Assembly (NCBI RefSeq): GCF_014205075.1
Contig: NZ_JACHMU010000001.1
Location: forward strand, 496,001-560,000
Direction: 5' to 3'
DNA length: 64,000 nt
DNA from: Microbacterium ginsengiterrae
Lineage (GTDB): Bacteria > Actinomycetota > Actinomycetes > Actinomycetales > Microbacteriaceae
The position numbers were made by a program, and so were the translations under genes. Below the pieces are notes generated by a model. That model did no database searches. It was not told the DNA's origin and saw nothing but the letters and a program-made list of their open reading frames with translations. Numbering within the stretch: the first letter of the stretch is position 1; each line of letters starts with the position of its first letter. Positions 18,113 to 28,185 of the stretch are shown piece by piece.

Positions 18113-20281
18113 ATGATCGACGCCGCAATCACCGATGCCGGCCTTGGTGACGCCGAGGACGACGACTTCGACGACGCCATCGAGGCGCCAGACGCCCTGC
18201 TGCCCGATCATCGCTACCACGACCGCGAGATCAGCTGGCTGGCGTTCAACCAGCGCGTGCTCGAGCTCGCAGAGGATCCGTCGCTCCCCGAACTCGAGCG
18301 GGCGAACTTCCTGGCGATCTTCGCCAGCAACCTCGACGAGTTCTTCATGGTCCGCGTCGCGGGGCTCAAGCGCCGGATCGTCACCGGTCTGGCCGTCCCG
18401 ACGAACGTGGGGCGCTCACCGGCGGACGTCCTCGGCGACATCTCGCAGGAGGCGCACGCGCTGCAGTTGCGCCATGCCAGGGCCTGGACGGAGCTCGTCC
18501 GCCCCGCGCTGGCGGACGCCGGCATCGAGATCACGGAGTGGGACCGACTCAGCGACTCGGAGCGGTCGGCCCTGACGGAGTACTTCCAGCTCCACGTGTT
18601 CCCCGTCCTGATGCCGCTCGCGGTGGATCCCGCTCACCCGTTCCCGTACATCTCCGGCCTCTCGCTGAACCTCGCCATCCGCATCCGCAACGCGCGGACC
18701 GGTCGCCAGGAGTTCGCGCGCCTGAAGGTGCCGCCGATGCTGCCGCGCCTCGTCGAGGTGCCGGGCACGGGCGAGATCGCGCGCTACCTCCCGTTGGAGG
18801 ACCTCATCTCCAACCACCTCGGTGACCTGTTCCCCGGCATGGAGGTGCTCGACCACCACGCGTTCCGCCTCACGAGGAACGAGGACGTCGAGATCGAGGA
18901 GGACGAGAGCGAGAATCTCATCCAGGCACTGGAGGCCGAGCTGCTCCGCCGCCGGTTCGGCCCGCCGATCCGTCTCGAGATCGCCGACGACATGGATGAC
19001 GTCACCCTCAACCTGCTGGTCGAGGAACTCGCCATCACCGACCAGGAGGTCTACCGGCTCCCGAGCCCTCTTGATCTGCGCGGCCTCTTCTCGCTCTCGC
19101 GGGTCAATCGCCCCGACCTGCGCTATCCCCCGCACCTGCCGACGACGGCCGTCGCGTTCCAGCCGACGGGCTCGAGCAACCGCGCCGACATCTTCGCCGC
19201 CGTCCGGAAGAACGACGTCCTCGTCCACCACCCGTACGAGTCGTTCTCGACGAGCGTTCAGGCGTTCCTCGAGCAGGCCGCCCGCGATCCGCACGTGCTC
19301 GCGATCAAGCAGACCCTGTACCGCACCTCCGGCGACAGCCCTGTCGTGCAGGCCCTGATCGACGCCGCGGAGGCCGGCAAGCAGGTCCTCGCACTCGTCG
19401 AGGTCAAGGCTCGTTTCGACGAGGCGAACAACATCGTCTGGGCGCGCAAGCTCGAGAAGGCCGGCGTGCATGTCGTGTACGGCCTCGTCGGACTCAAGAC
19501 GCACTGCAAGCTCACGCTCGTCATCCGCGAGGAGGAGGGCCAGCTGCGCCACTACTCGCACGTCGGCACGGGCAACTACAACCCGAAGACGAGCCGCATC
19601 TACGAGGACTTCGGCCTGTTCACGTCGGACGCGCAGGTCGGCAAGGACCTCACGCGACTGTTCAACGAGCTCAGCGGCTACGCGATCGAGAAGAAGTTCA
19701 AGCGCCTCCTCGTCGCCCCGCTCCACCTGCGCAAGGGCCTGCTGCGTCTCATCGATCAGGAGCGCGCGCATGCCGATGCGGGCAAGCCGGCGCACATCCG
19801 CATCAAGGTCAACTCCATGGTCGATGAGGAGATCATCGACGCCCTGTACCGCGCGAGTCAGGCCGGCGTGAAGGTCGACATCTGGGTACGAGGCATCTGC
19901 AGCATCAGAGTCGACCTTCCCGGCATCAGTGACAACATCACCGTGCGGAGCATCCTCGGGCGATACCTTGAGCACTCCCGGATCTTCGCGTTCGACAACG
20001 ACGGCGACCCGCAGGTGTACATCGGCAGCGCCGACATGATGCACCGCAACCTCGACCGGCGGGTCGAGGCGCTCGTGCGCGTCACCGACGAAGGGCACAT
20101 CACCGAGCTGCTGTCGTTCTTCGATCTCTCCCAGGACGACGGCATCGCCTCCTGGCATCTCGGACCGGACGGAGTGTGGGAGCGGCACTCCGTCGACACC
20201 GAAGGTGCACCCCTTGTCGATCTGCAGGACAAGACGATGAGTCAGATCCGCCGCCGGCGCCGGTCCCGCACGGCGCGATGA
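18113..20281 (+). CDS. ppk1: Polyphosphate kinase 1
   Basis: 722 residues from ATG 18113. PPK1 domains are recognised in order: N domain ([41 protein letters not shown]), head domain ([15 protein letters not shown]) and two phospholipase-D-like C domains. The autophosphorylated His is in [22 protein letters not shown], and [22 protein letters not shown] and [20 protein letters not shown] line the ATP site. It makes polyphosphate from ATP reversibly. It shares ATGA with the MutT1-like gene, so both are translated from one mRNA, and it lies 1.1 kb from pstS. A role in phosphate storage fits. Confidence 0.95.
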   Translation: MIDAAITDAGLGDAEDDDFDDAIEAPDALLPDHRYHDREISWLAFNQRVLELAEDPSLPELERANFLAIFASNLDEFFMVRVAGLKRRIVTGLAVPTNVGRSPADVLGDISQEAHALQLRHARAWTELVRPALADAGIEITEWDRLSDSERSALTEYFQLHVFPVLMPLAVDPAHPFPYISGLSLNLAIRIRNARTGRQEFARLKVPPMLPRLVEVPGTGEIARYLPLEDLISNHLGDLFPGMEVLDHHAFRLTRNEDVEIEEDESENLIQALEAELLRRRFGPPIRLEIADDMDDVTLNLLVEELAITDQEVYRLPSPLDLRGLFSLSRVNRPDLRYPPHLPTTAVAFQPTGSSNRADIFAAVRKNDVLVHHPYESFSTSVQAFLEQAARDPHVLAIKQTLYRTSGDSPVVQALIDAAEAGKQVLALVEVKARFDEANNIVWARKLEKAGVHVVYGLVGLKTHCKLTLVIREEEGQLRHYSHVGTGNYNPKTSRIYEDFGLFTSDAQVGKDLTRLFNELSGYAIEKKFKRLLVAPLHLRKGLLRLIDQERAHADAGKPAHIRIKVNSMVDEEIIDALYRASQAGVKVDIWVRGICSIRVDLPGISDNITVRSILGRYLEHSRIFAFDNDGDPQVYIGSADMMHRNLDRRVEALVRVTDEGHITELLSFFDLSQDDGIASWHLGPDGVWERHSVDTEGAPLVDLQDKTMSQIRRRRRSRTAR

Positions 20282-21243
20282 CGCAGGCGGTCACGGTCGT
20301 GAAGGACGACAAGGCGGTGTACGCCGCCGGCGCGGTGGTCTGGCGTCTGACCGCGAAAGGCAAGCTCCGCATCCTGCTCATCCATCGCACCAAGTATCGG
20401 GATGTGACCCTCCCCAAGGGCAAGGTCGATCCCGGCGAGATGCTCGCTCAGACCGCTGTGCGCGAGGTGGCCGAGGAGACCGGCATCCGCGTGCATCTCG
20501 GGGTCCCGGTCGGGGTGAGCCGTTATTTCATGCGCCCCGGCCGCCAGAAGGTCGTCCACTACTGGGCCGCGGAGGCGACCGAGAAGGCGATCCGTCAATC
20601 CACGTTCGTCCCCAACAGCGAGATCGCGGCACTCGAGTGGGTCAGCGTCAAGAAGGCGAGGAAGGCGCTGAGCTACCCCGTCGACCTCGAGATCCTCGAT
20701 GAGTTCGACCGGCTGCTCTCGGACGGCGTGCTTCGCACCTTCCCCATCGTGGCGCTCCGGCACGCCAAGGCGGTGCCCCGGTCCGCCTGGGACGGCCCCG
20801 ACGCCGGGCGCCCGCTCACCGATCGCGGGCTCCGACAGGCCGAGGCGCTGGTCGAGCCGCTGCGCGCGTTCGGCATCCGCAGGATCATCACCAGCGACGC
20901 CGTCCGCTGCGTGCAGACGGTCACGCCGTTCGCGAACGCGCTCGGGCGCGAGCCGGTGCTCACCGAGCGCGTCAGTCAGGACGCCTGGGAGGAGGGCGTC
21001 TCGGATGTGCGCACCGTGATCGGCAAACGCGTGCGCGCACGCAAGCCCGCCGTCATCTGCAGTCACGGCCCTGTCCTCCCCGACATCCTGTCCGAACTCG
21101 CCCTGGCCACCGGGACCATGCACGGGTCATACCTCGGCAGCGCATCGTCGCTGGAGGTGGGGGCGTTCTCCGTCGCCCACATGTCGGCCACCAACCCCGG
21201 CTCCGGGATCATCTCGATCGAGACGCACATTCCCAAGATCTGA
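20278..21243 (+). CDS. Nudix hydrolase fused to histidine phosphatase (MutT1-like)
   Basis: 321 residues from ATG 20278 (4-base overlap with ppk1). Residues 1-150 are a Nudix domain with the full box G-x5-E-x7-REVAEETG. Residues from about 160 are a small histidine-phosphatase (SixA-like) domain with VALRHAKA, and the second His in [14 protein letters not shown]. The pair resembles mycobacterial MutT1, which hydrolyses 8-oxo-GTP/8-oxo-GDP and diadenosine polyphosphates. Coupling to ppk1 hints at cleaning oxidised or excess nucleotides during polyphosphate metabolism; that link is inference. Confidence 0.85.
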   Translation: MTQAVTVVKDDKAVYAAGAVVWRLTAKGKLRILLIHRTKYRDVTLPKGKVDPGEMLAQTAVREVAEETGIRVHLGVPVGVSRYFMRPGRQKVVHYWAAEATEKAIRQSTFVPNSEIAALEWVSVKKARKALSYPVDLEILDEFDRLLSDGVLRTFPIVALRHAKAVPRSAWDGPDAGRPLTDRGLRQAEALVEPLRAFGIRRIITSDAVRCVQTVTPFANALGREPVLTERVSQDAWEEGVSDVRTVIGKRVRARKPAVICSHGPVLPDILSELALATGTMHGSYLGSASSLEVGAFSVAHMSATNPGSGIISIETHIPKI

Positions 21244-21296
21244 TCGTCACCGGCCGGCACCACGCGCAGCCGTGTGATGCCGACCGGTCGCCTGCC

Positions 21297-21341
21297 GTTC
21301 ACCTGCCGTTCACCGTCGTGGGGCAGTGTCGTTAACCGCCG
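21297..21341 (+). promoter_or_regulatory. PHO-box-like tandem repeats upstream of pstS
   Basis: Two adjacent 11-base units match PhoP/RegX3 half sites almost perfectly: GTTCACCTGCC (21297-21307) and GTTCACCGTCG (21308-21318). A further unit, GTTAACCGCCG, lies at 21331-21341. They lie 64-108 bases before the pstS start, where an activator would bind next to the core promoter. Confidence 0.75.
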
Positions 21342-21404
21342 CGCTTAGCGTCACTGTGTGCCCTGCACCGGGCCTCACCATTCACGATCGAACGGACACC
21401 CACA

Positions 21405-22505
21405 GTGAAGATCTCCCGAATCATGTCGCTCGGCGCCGTCGGCGCCATCGCCGCACTCACCCTCACCGGTTGCGCCACGAACGAAGCAGGCGCAGGCACC
21501 GGCGACAGCACGCCGACGTCCTCGATCGCCGGCATGCTCGAGGCCACCGGCGCCTCCTCCCAGGAAGCCGCCCAGCAGTCCTGGGTCGCCGCCTTCCAGA
21601 CGGCGAACCCCGACGCGACGATCAACTACACCTCGACCGGCTCCGGCACGGGGCGCGAGAACTTCCTCTCCGGCTCCTCGAACTTCGTCGGCTCCGACCG
21701 CGCGTTCAACGCCGACGAGGTCGCCGCGGGCGGCTTCGGGTCCTGCGCGACCGACGAGATCGTCGAGGTACCGGTCTACATCTCCCCCGTCGCCGTCGCC
21801 TTCAACCTCGAGGGCATCGACGAGCTGAACCTCGACGGCGCGACGCTCGCCGGCATCTTCGCGGGCGACATCACCGAGTGGGACGACCCGGCCATCGCCG
21901 AGCAGAACCCTGACGTTGACCTCCCCGATCAGGCGATCGTCCCCGTCCACCGGGCCGACGCCTCCGGTACGCAGGAGACGTTCACCAGTTACCTCGCCGC
22001 GGTCGCTCCTGACGTGTGGACCGACGAGCCGAGCGACGAGTGGCCGCTCTCGACGGGTGAGGCCGGCGACGGCACGTCCGGAGTCGTGAACGCCATCACG
22101 AACGGTGTCGGCTACATCGGTTTCGCCGATGCGTCGCAGGCCCAGGGGCTCGGCCAGGTCGCCATCGAGGTCGAGGGCGAGTACGTGCCGTACTCCGCAG
22201 AGGCCGCCTCCGCCCTGGTCGCCGCGTCGCCCCTCGAGGAGGGGCGTTCCGATCACGACCTCGCCTTCGCCGTCGACCCCGCGTCCGCACCGGCCGGCTC
22301 GTACCCGATCGCTCTCGTGTCGTACCTCATCGGCTGTGTCGAGTACGAGGACCCCGAGATCGCCTCTCTGGTGAAGGCGTACTTCGAGTTCGTCGCCTCC
22401 GCGGCGGGTCAGGACGTGGCCGCCTCCGCCGCGGGCAGCGCGCCGATCTCGGATGACCTGCGAGAGAAGGTCAACGCCGCCATCGGCGCGATCGTCACGG
22501 AGTGA
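21405..22505 (+). CDS. pstS: Phosphate ABC transporter substrate-binding lipoprotein
   Basis: 366 residues from GTG 21405. The signal peptide ends in the lipobox LTLTGC (Cys23). Phosphate-binding features are those of PstS: TSTGSGTGRENFLSG, the NFVGSDRAF strand, the IFAGDITEWDDP hinge segment and VHRADASGTQETFTSYL, whose Arg, Asp and Ser/Thr contact phosphate. It is anchored outside the membrane and hands phosphate to PstC/PstA. PHO-box-like repeats stand upstream and two stable hairpins follow, which would favour more pstS than pstCAB mRNA. Confidence 0.95.
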   Translation: MKISRIMSLGAVGAIAALTLTGCATNEAGAGTGDSTPTSSIAGMLEATGASSQEAAQQSWVAAFQTANPDATINYTSTGSGTGRENFLSGSSNFVGSDRAFNADEVAAGGFGSCATDEIVEVPVYISPVAVAFNLEGIDELNLDGATLAGIFAGDITEWDDPAIAEQNPDVDLPDQAIVPVHRADASGTQETFTSYLAAVAPDVWTDEPSDEWPLSTGEAGDGTSGVVNAITNGVGYIGFADASQAQGLGQVAIEVEGEYVPYSAEAASALVAASPLEEGRSDHDLAFAVDPASAPAGSYPIALVSYLIGCVEYEDPEIASLVKAYFEFVASAAGQDVAASAAGSAPISDDLREKVNAAIGAIVTE

Positions 22506-22510
22506 CACGG

Positions 22511-22530
22511 CGCTCGGCTCCGGCCGAGCG
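22511..22530 (+). promoter_or_regulatory. Small hairpin directly after pstS
   Basis: CGCTCGGC and GCCGAGCG (8 bp) around a TCCG loop begin 6 bases after the pstS stop codon. Too short to terminate alone, but it could protect the 3' end of pstS mRNA from exonucleases. Confidence 0.55.
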
Positions 22531-22540
22531 CGCATACCCC

Positions 22541-22586
22541 GCCCTCGTGGCGCCGGTCGCACAGATCGGCTCGGCGCCACGAGGGC
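22541..22586 (+). terminator. Intercistronic hairpin between pstS and pstC (attenuator-like)
   Basis: A perfect 14-bp stem (22541-22554 with 22573-22586) around an 18-base loop, with no clear U run. It sits inside an operon, so it probably acts as a partial terminator or mRNA-processing stabiliser that raises pstS over pstCAB. Confidence 0.65.
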
Positions 22587-22635
22587 ATCAGCCCGAAACC
22601 CGAACATCACCCGCAGCATCCGTGGAGCCGCTCAG

Positions 22636-23604
22636 ATGACAACACCCACGACGGGACCCGATCTCACCCGTCAGCCCGAGGCGCCCAAAGCCGTCCTCCG
22701 TCCGGGGGATCGCATCTTCTCCGGCACCGCGCTCGGGGCAGGCATCATCATCCTCGTCACGCTCGCCGCCGTGGCCGTCTTCCTCATCGTGCAGTCGATC
22801 CCGGCGTTCTCCCCCGACACGAGCGGCAACCACATCCTCCGCGGGCAGTCGTTCCTCGCCTGGGTATGGCCGTTCGTCTTCGGAACGGTGTATGCGAGCG
22901 CCATCGCGTTGATCGTCGCCGCCCCGCTGGCGATCGGCATCGCCCTGTTCATCTCGCACTACGCGCCACGCAGGATCGCAGGTGTGCTCGGCTACATCAT
23001 CGACCTGCTCGCCGCCGTACCGTCCGTCGTCTTCGGCCTGTGGGGTGCGCTGACCTTCGCGCCGATGCTCGTGCCGTTCTACAAGTGGCTGAACACGAAC
23101 CTCGGGTGGATCCCGATCTTCGGCGGGACCGCATCGGGGACGGGAAAGACGATCCTGACCGCTTCCCTCGTGCTCGCGGTCATGATCCTGCCGATCATGA
23201 CCGCGATCTGCCGCGAGGTGTTCCTGCAGACGCCGAAGCTGCACGAGGAGGCGGCCCTCGCGCTCGGCGCCACCCGCTGGGAGATGGTGCGCATGGCGGT
23301 ACTGCCCTTCGCCCGCAGCGGGATCGTCTCGGGAGCCATGCTGGGCCTCGGCAGGGCGCTCGGGGAGACGATGGCGGTGACCCTCGTCCTGTCACCGCTC
23401 GGCATCGTCACCTTCAACCTCCTCAACCCGGAGAACCCGACGACGATCCCGGCGATCATCGCTCTGCGCTTCCCCGAGGCTCATGACGAGGGCGTCAACA
23501 CGCTCATCGCCGCCGGCCTCATCCTGTTCATCGTGACGTTCGCGGTGAACTTCATCGCCCGCTGGATCGTCTCGCGCCGTGCCGAGTTCTCGGGAGCCAA
23601 CTGA
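22636..23604 (+). CDS. pstC: Phosphate ABC transporter permease PstC
   Basis: 322 residues from ATG 22636. Six membrane segments are apparent. The permease EAA loop reads EEAALALGATRWEMVRMAVLPFARSGIVSG, and ALGRALGETMAVTLVL is the conserved PstC stretch. It forms the channel with PstA. The stop is one base short of the pstA start, so translation is coupled. Confidence 0.95.
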   Translation: MTTPTTGPDLTRQPEAPKAVLRPGDRIFSGTALGAGIIILVTLAAVAVFLIVQSIPAFSPDTSGNHILRGQSFLAWVWPFVFGTVYASAIALIVAAPLAIGIALFISHYAPRRIAGVLGYIIDLLAAVPSVVFGLWGALTFAPMLVPFYKWLNTNLGWIPIFGGTASGTGKTILTASLVLAVMILPIMTAICREVFLQTPKLHEEAALALGATRWEMVRMAVLPFARSGIVSGAMLGLGRALGETMAVTLVLSPLGIVTFNLLNPENPTTIPAIIALRFPEAHDEGVNTLIAAGLILFIVTFAVNFIARWIVSRRAEFSGAN

Positions 23605-23605
23605 C

Positions 23606-24688
23606 ATGACCGTCACCGCCGTCGCCCCCGCCACCTCGTCGCGCAGCATGGGCCGCCTGCCCAAGTGGGCACTGTGGGCGCTGCTCGTGGCATCCTTCGC
23701 CGTCGCCGCGGTGGTCTTCGCGTTCGCGAATGTCGGCGGCGATCCCGCCGACTTCAACATCGCTCTGACCTGCGTGGTGGGGATGGTGCTCTTCCTCGTC
23801 CTCATCTACGTCGTCTCCTCGATCGCCGAGAGCCGCCGTCATGCCATGGACCGGCTGATGACGGCGTTGGTGTGCACGGCGTTCGTCATCGCACTGCTGC
23901 CGCTCGTCTCGCTCCTGTACACCGTCGTCGTCGCCGGCCTCGCTCGCTTCGACGCCGAGTTCTTCAGCTCGTCGATGCGCAACGTCGTCGGCGAGGGCGG
24001 CGGCGCCGTGCACGCCCTCTGGGGGACACTGCTGATCACCCTCGGCGCCACCGTCATCTCGGTGCCGATCGGGCTGATGACCTCGATCTACCTCGTCGAG
24101 TACGGTCAGGGCAAGAAGCTCGCCCGCGGCATCACCTTCCTCGTCGACGTCATGACCGGCATCCCCTCGATCGTCGCCGGCCTGTTCATCTACTCGGTGT
24201 TCGCGCTCATCATGGGGCCGGGCACGCGTCTGGGGATCATGGGATCGCTGGCCCTGTCCGTACTGATGATCCCCGTGGTGGTCCGCGGCTCCGAGGAGTT
24301 GCTGCGCATCGTGCCCAATGAGCTGCGCGAAGCGGCCTACGCCCTCGGCGTGCCGAAATGGCTGACGATCCTCAAGGTCGTGATGCCGACGGCCATCGCC
24401 GGGATCACCACGAGCATCATGCTCGCGATCGCCCGCGTCATCGGCGAGACCGCACCGCTGCTGCTCACCGTCGGCATGGTCCAGAGCATGAACCTCAACA
24501 TGTTCAGCGGACAGATGGCGACGCTGCCGGTGTTCACCTACATGCAGGCGAAGTACCCCGGCATCCCCGCTGAGGCGTTCATCGACCGCGCGTGGGCGTC
24601 CGCGCTCGCTCTCATCCTCATCGTCATGATCCTCAACCTCCTCGCCCGCGTGATCGCGAAGGTCTTCGCACCCAAGACCGGCCGCTGA
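23606..24688 (+). CDS. pstA: Phosphate ABC transporter permease PstA
   Basis: 360 residues from ATG 23606, immediately after the pstC stop. An extra N-terminal block of about 70 residues contains two hydrophobic segments before the usual six-helix core. The EAA loop reads [31 protein letters not shown], followed by [15 protein letters not shown]. It pairs with PstC. The stretch at 305-335 ([19 protein letters not shown]) is the external loop typical of PstA. Confidence 0.95.
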   Translation: MTVTAVAPATSSRSMGRLPKWALWALLVASFAVAAVVFAFANVGGDPADFNIALTCVVGMVLFLVLIYVVSSIAESRRHAMDRLMTALVCTAFVIALLPLVSLLYTVVVAGLARFDAEFFSSSMRNVVGEGGGAVHALWGTLLITLGATVISVPIGLMTSIYLVEYGQGKKLARGITFLVDVMTGIPSIVAGLFIYSVFALIMGPGTRLGIMGSLALSVLMIPVVVRGSEELLRIVPNELREAAYALGVPKWLTILKVVMPTAIAGITTSIMLAIARVIGETAPLLLTVGMVQSMNLNMFSGQMATLPVFTYMQAKYPGIPAEAFIDRAWASALALILIVMILNLLARVIAKVFAPKTGR

Positions 24689-24720
24689 GCGGGCCCCCGA
24701 TCGAAAAGAAGGATTCCACA

Positions 24721-25500
24721 GTGTCCAAGAGCATCGAAGTCAACGACCTGAACGTCTACTACGGCGACTTCCTCGCCGTGGAGGGCGTGAACATCGACAT
24801 CAAGCCCAACACGGTGACCGCGTTCATCGGCCCGTCCGGGTGCGGGAAGTCGACGTTCCTGCGCACGCTCAACCGCATGCACGAGGTGATCCCCGGCGCC
24901 CGCGTCGAAGGCGAGGTGCTCATCGACGGCAAGAACCTGTACGGCCCCGGCGTGGATCCGGTCGTCGTACGCCGCCAGGTGGGCATGGTGTTCCAGCGTC
25001 CGAACCCCTTCCCGACCATGTCGATCAAGGAGAACGTCCTCGCGGGCGTCACCCTGAACAACTCGCGCATGCCGAAGTCCGATCAGGAGGCGCTCGTCGA
25101 GAAGTCCCTGCGAGGGGCGAACCTCTGGAACGAGGTCAAGGATCGCCTGGACAAGCCGGGGTCGGGTCTGTCCGGCGGCCAACAGCAGCGTCTGTGCATC
25201 GCCCGTGCGATCGCGGTGTCGCCCGACGTGATCCTCATGGACGAGCCGTGCTCCGCGCTCGATCCGATCTCCACCTTCGCGATCGAGGAGCTCATCGCCG
25301 AGATCAAGACCCGCTACACGGTCGTGATCGTCACGCACAACATGCAGCAGGCGAGCCGCGTCAGCGACCGCACCGCGTTCTTCAACATCGCGGGGACCGG
25401 CAAGCCGGGCCGGCTCATCGAGTACGACGACACCGCCACGATCTTCACGACCCCGTCGGTGCAGGCCACCGAGGACTACGTCTCCGGACGCTTCGGCTGA
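24721..25500 (+). CDS. pstB: Phosphate ABC transporter ATPase PstB
   Basis: 259 residues from GTG 24721, with AAGGA upstream; the usual length. Walker [11 protein letters not shown]-loop [13 protein letters not shown], signature LSGGQQQR, Walker [14 protein letters not shown] and H-loop VTHNMQQA are all present. The PNPFP motif after the Q-loop is PstB-specific. It energises PstCA and, with PhoU, reports transport activity to the kinase. It ends the pst operon and converges on the acyl-CoA ligase gene 15 bases away, with no obvious terminator between. Confidence 0.96.
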   Translation: MSKSIEVNDLNVYYGDFLAVEGVNIDIKPNTVTAFIGPSGCGKSTFLRTLNRMHEVIPGARVEGEVLIDGKNLYGPGVDPVVVRRQVGMVFQRPNPFPTMSIKENVLAGVTLNNSRMPKSDQEALVEKSLRGANLWNEVKDRLDKPGSGLSGGQQQRLCIARAIAVSPDVILMDEPCSALDPISTFAIEELIAEIKTRYTVVIVTHNMQQASRVSDRTAFFNIAGTGKPGRLIEYDDTATIFTTPSVQATEDYVSGRFG

Positions 25501-25515
25501 GCGGCGCCCGGCTCG

Positions 25516-27213
25516 CTACTCGGAGAGCAGGCTCTCGCGCACCTCTCGCCGCAGCACCTTGCCGATGAGCGAACGCGGCAGATCGTCCACCGCGGTGATG
25601 CGCCGGGGGACCTTGTAGGCCCCGAGTCTGGTCCGACAGAAGTCGCGCAGCGCGCCGGCGTCGAACACCGCACCGTCGCGGAGCACGACGGCCGCAGCGA
25701 CCTCCTCGCCGCCGCTCAAGCGGGGCAGCCCGACGACCGCGGCCGCGTCGACATCGGGATGCGCCTCGAGGACCTGCTCCACCTCACTGGGCGAGACGTT
25801 GAATCCGCCGGTGATGATCAGTTCCTTCAGCCGGTCGACGATGGTCACGAAACCGTCGGATGAGACCTCGACGATGTCGCCGGTGCGCAACCAGTCGCCC
25901 TCGAGCAGCGACGCCGCGGTGTCGCCGGGGCGTCCCCAGTAGCCCTGGAAGACCTGCGGTCCGCGGATGAGCAGTTCTCCCCTCTCCCCCAGCGGCACGT
26001 CGACGGACGGATCCGCGGGGTCGACGACGCGGATCTCCGTGCTCGGGAAGGGGACGCCGACGGTGCCGGGGCGACGCGTGCGCCCCATCGGGTTGCCGAC
26101 CGCGACGGGGGAGCTCTCGGTCATGCCGTATCCCTCGACGAGGATGCCGCCGGTGGCGTCCTCCCACGCCCGCACCGTCGACACCGGGAGGCTCATCGCG
26201 CCGGAGATGGCGAACCGGATGCTGGAGAGGTCGATGGTCCCTCGCGATGCGGCACGCGCGAGTTGATCGTAGATCGGCGGCACCGCCGGCAGGAAGGTCG
26301 CAGGGCTCGTGCGTGCGGCCTGCGTGACCAGCTCGAGATCGAAGGTGGGGAACAGCACGAGCTTGGCGCCGATGCTCATGGCGAACGTCAGGCACAGCGT
26401 CATGCCGTAGGCGTGGAAGAGCGGGAGGACGCCGTAGAACGTCTCCTTCCCGTCGACGAGGCCCGGCACCCATGCGCGACCCTGCATCGCGTTCGCCCGG
26501 AGGTTCGCGTGCGTGAGGATGGCACCCTTCGGGCTGCCCGTCGTGCCGCTCGTGTACTGCAGCAGCGCGGTGTCCTCCAGCACAGGCCCGGCGACGCGGC
26601 GCGAGATCCGGCGCTGATCGACGAGCTTCTTCCACGGCAGCGCGTTCTTCGCCTTCGGCGTCGCGGTGAGCTTCGCCCTCGATTCGCGGGCCTTCTTCAC
26701 GGGGAGACGCAGCGCCACGCGCTTCGAGAACGGCAGCGCCTCGGTGAGGTCGACGCTGATGATTCGTTCGAGGTCGAGGTCGGACGGGAACCCGGCGACG
26801 GTGTCGACCGTCTTGTCCCACACGATCGCGAAGCGTGCGCCGTGGTCTTCGAACTGATGCCGCAGTTCGCGGGCCGTGTAGAGCGGGTTGTGTTCGACGA
26901 CGATCGCGCCGAGGCGGAGCACGGCGTAGAAGGCGACGACGTGCTGAGGGCAGTTCGGAAGCACGAGGGCCACACGGTCGCCCTTCTGCACTCCGAGTCG
27001 ACGAAGGCCCTCCGCCGCCCGGTCGACCTGTTCACCGAGCTGACGATACGTCGTCACCGCACCGAAGAACTCCAGCGCCGGTCGCCCGCCGAATGCCCGC
27101 ACACTCGCCGTGAGCATCTCGGGCAGCGTCTGGCTCGGCGCGTCGATCCGGTGCGGCACCCCCTCCGCATACGAGGAGAGCCACGGGCGTGAGTCGTATG
27201 GGGTGACGGGCAT
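25516..27213 (-). CDS. fadD: Long-chain fatty-acyl-CoA ligase, FadD type
   Basis: 565 residues from ATG 27213. The AMP-forming signature is YTSGTTGSPKGAILTH, followed by GYGMTESSPVA (A5 motif), GDWLRTGDIVE (A7) and the C-terminal lysine in RSLIGKVLRREVRE (A10). A linker at about residues 175-195, rich in Lys/Arg/Ala, is longer than in acetyl-CoA synthetase. The overall layout fits medium/long-chain substrates. It follows the class IV aminotransferase gene by 31 bases on the same strand, with no clear metabolic link. Confidence 0.88.
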   Translation of the reverse strand: MPVTPYDSRPWLSSYAEGVPHRIDAPSQTLPEMLTASVRAFGGRPALEFFGAVTTYRQLGEQVDRAAEGLRRLGVQKGDRVALVLPNCPQHVVAFYAVLRLGAIVVEHNPLYTARELRHQFEDHGARFAIVWDKTVDTVAGFPSDLDLERIISVDLTEALPFSKRVALRLPVKKARESRAKLTATPKAKNALPWKKLVDQRRISRRVAGPVLEDTALLQYTSGTTGSPKGAILTHANLRANAMQGRAWVPGLVDGKETFYGVLPLFHAYGMTLCLTFAMSIGAKLVLFPTFDLELVTQAARTSPATFLPAVPPIYDQLARAASRGTIDLSSIRFAISGAMSLPVSTVRAWEDATGGILVEGYGMTESSPVAVGNPMGRTRRPGTVGVPFPSTEIRVVDPADPSVDVPLGERGELLIRGPQVFQGYWGRPGDTAASLLEGDWLRTGDIVEVSSDGFVTIVDRLKELIITGGFNVSPSEVEQVLEAHPDVDAAAVVGLPRLSGGEEVAAAVVLRDGAVFDAGALRDFCRTRLGAYKVPRRITAVDDLPRSLIGKVLRREVRESLLSE

Positions 27214-27244
27214 ATTCCCATCTTGCCGCGAATGGCGGGGACTG

Positions 27245-28129
27245 TCAGTGCCGCGGCGACAGGAGGTACTCGTTCAGTTCTGCCGTCAGCGCGTGGTCGA
27301 CCGGGAGCGCGGCGCCGTCGACGGCGGTGACCGCCACCGCCAGCCGTACGCTCGAGACCAACCATGCGGCATCCGCCCTGGCGAGGTCGGATGCCGGGAT
27401 GCGGTCGTACCCCGCGTCGAGACCGCGCGATGCCAGATGGTCGTACACGCTGAGCTGGGTCGTCCCGTGCAGGATGCCGCCCGTGGGTTCAGGAGTCGTG
27501 AACCGGTCGCCGATTCGGAGGATGAGCGATGCGGTCGGGGCCTCCAGCACGAACCCGTCGCTGGAGAGGAAGATCGCATCGTCCGCCCCGCGCCGTCGCG
27601 CTTCGCGCAGCGCCGCCATGTTCACCGCGTATGACAGGGTCTTCGCTCCGAGCAGCAGCCACGGCGCCCGTTCGGCAGCGGCCAGGTCGTATCCGCGGTC
27701 GAGCGTGGCGACCGAGACGCCACGGGCGCGCACGGCGGAGAAGTCCGGCGCCGGTGCCGCCGTGACCCAGGCGGTCGGCGTGGGTCCGTGCTCCACTCCC
27801 CTGCTGAGGATCAGCTTGATCACGGCCTCGCCAGGCGGGCACTGGGCGGCGGCGACCGCGACGGCCTGGCGCCACTGCTCCTGGTGCGGAACAGGGAGGT
27901 CGCAGATCCGCGCGGAGTTCGCGAGGCGCTCGAGGTGCGGAACGACCTCCTGCGCGTGTCCGTCGATCACGCCGATCGACTCGAACACGCCGTCACCTCG
28001 CTGCGTGCTGAGCTCGCCGACGCTGAGCGCCGGCGCTGCAGCATCCACCTCGGTGAACGTGTCCGCGAAGTCGTCGCGGGCGTCGTCGGCGGCGACGGGA
28101 TCGATGATCAGGGCGAATCGGTGCGGCAT
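27245..28129 (-). CDS. Class IV PLP aminotransferase / aminodeoxychorismate lyase-like
   Basis: 294 residues from ATG 28129. The PLP lysine lies in LLGAKTLSYAVNMAALREARRRGADDAIFLSSDGFVLEAPTASL, which is the fold-type IV core, followed by PEPTGGILHGTTQLSVYDHL. Members are branched-chain or D-amino-acid transaminases or 4-amino-4-deoxychorismate lyase (PabC). Actinobacterial proteins of this length are usually labelled aminodeoxychorismate lyase, which would make p-aminobenzoate for folate. No pabA/B is nearby, so specificity stays open. Upstream lies a 163-base gap holding a compact RNA structure (see 28186-28265). Confidence 0.78.
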   Translation of the reverse strand: MPHRFALIIDPVAADDARDDFADTFTEVDAAAPALSVGELSTQRGDGVFESIGVIDGHAQEVVPHLERLANSARICDLPVPHQEQWRQAVAVAAAQCPPGEAVIKLILSRGVEHGPTPTAWVTAAPAPDFSAVRARGVSVATLDRGYDLAAAERAPWLLLGAKTLSYAVNMAALREARRRGADDAIFLSSDGFVLEAPTASLILRIGDRFTTPEPTGGILHGTTQLSVYDHLASRGLDAGYDRIPASDLARADAAWLVSSVRLAVAVTAVDGAALPVDHALTAELNEYLLSPRH

Positions 28130-28174
28130 GAGATGACTCTACGACGGTCAGGAATACTCGGCGCGCGAGGACGT

Positions 28175-28180
28175 TACAAT
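28175..28180 (+). promoter_or_regulatory. -10 hexamer TACAAT ahead of the structured RNA
   Basis: TACAAT differs from TATAAT at one base and ends 6-7 bases before the first paired base of the structure at 28186, a natural place for transcription to begin. No good -35 is visible (GAATAC at the right distance), so the promoter call is tentative. Confidence 0.4.
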
Positions 28181-28185
28181 GGAGT

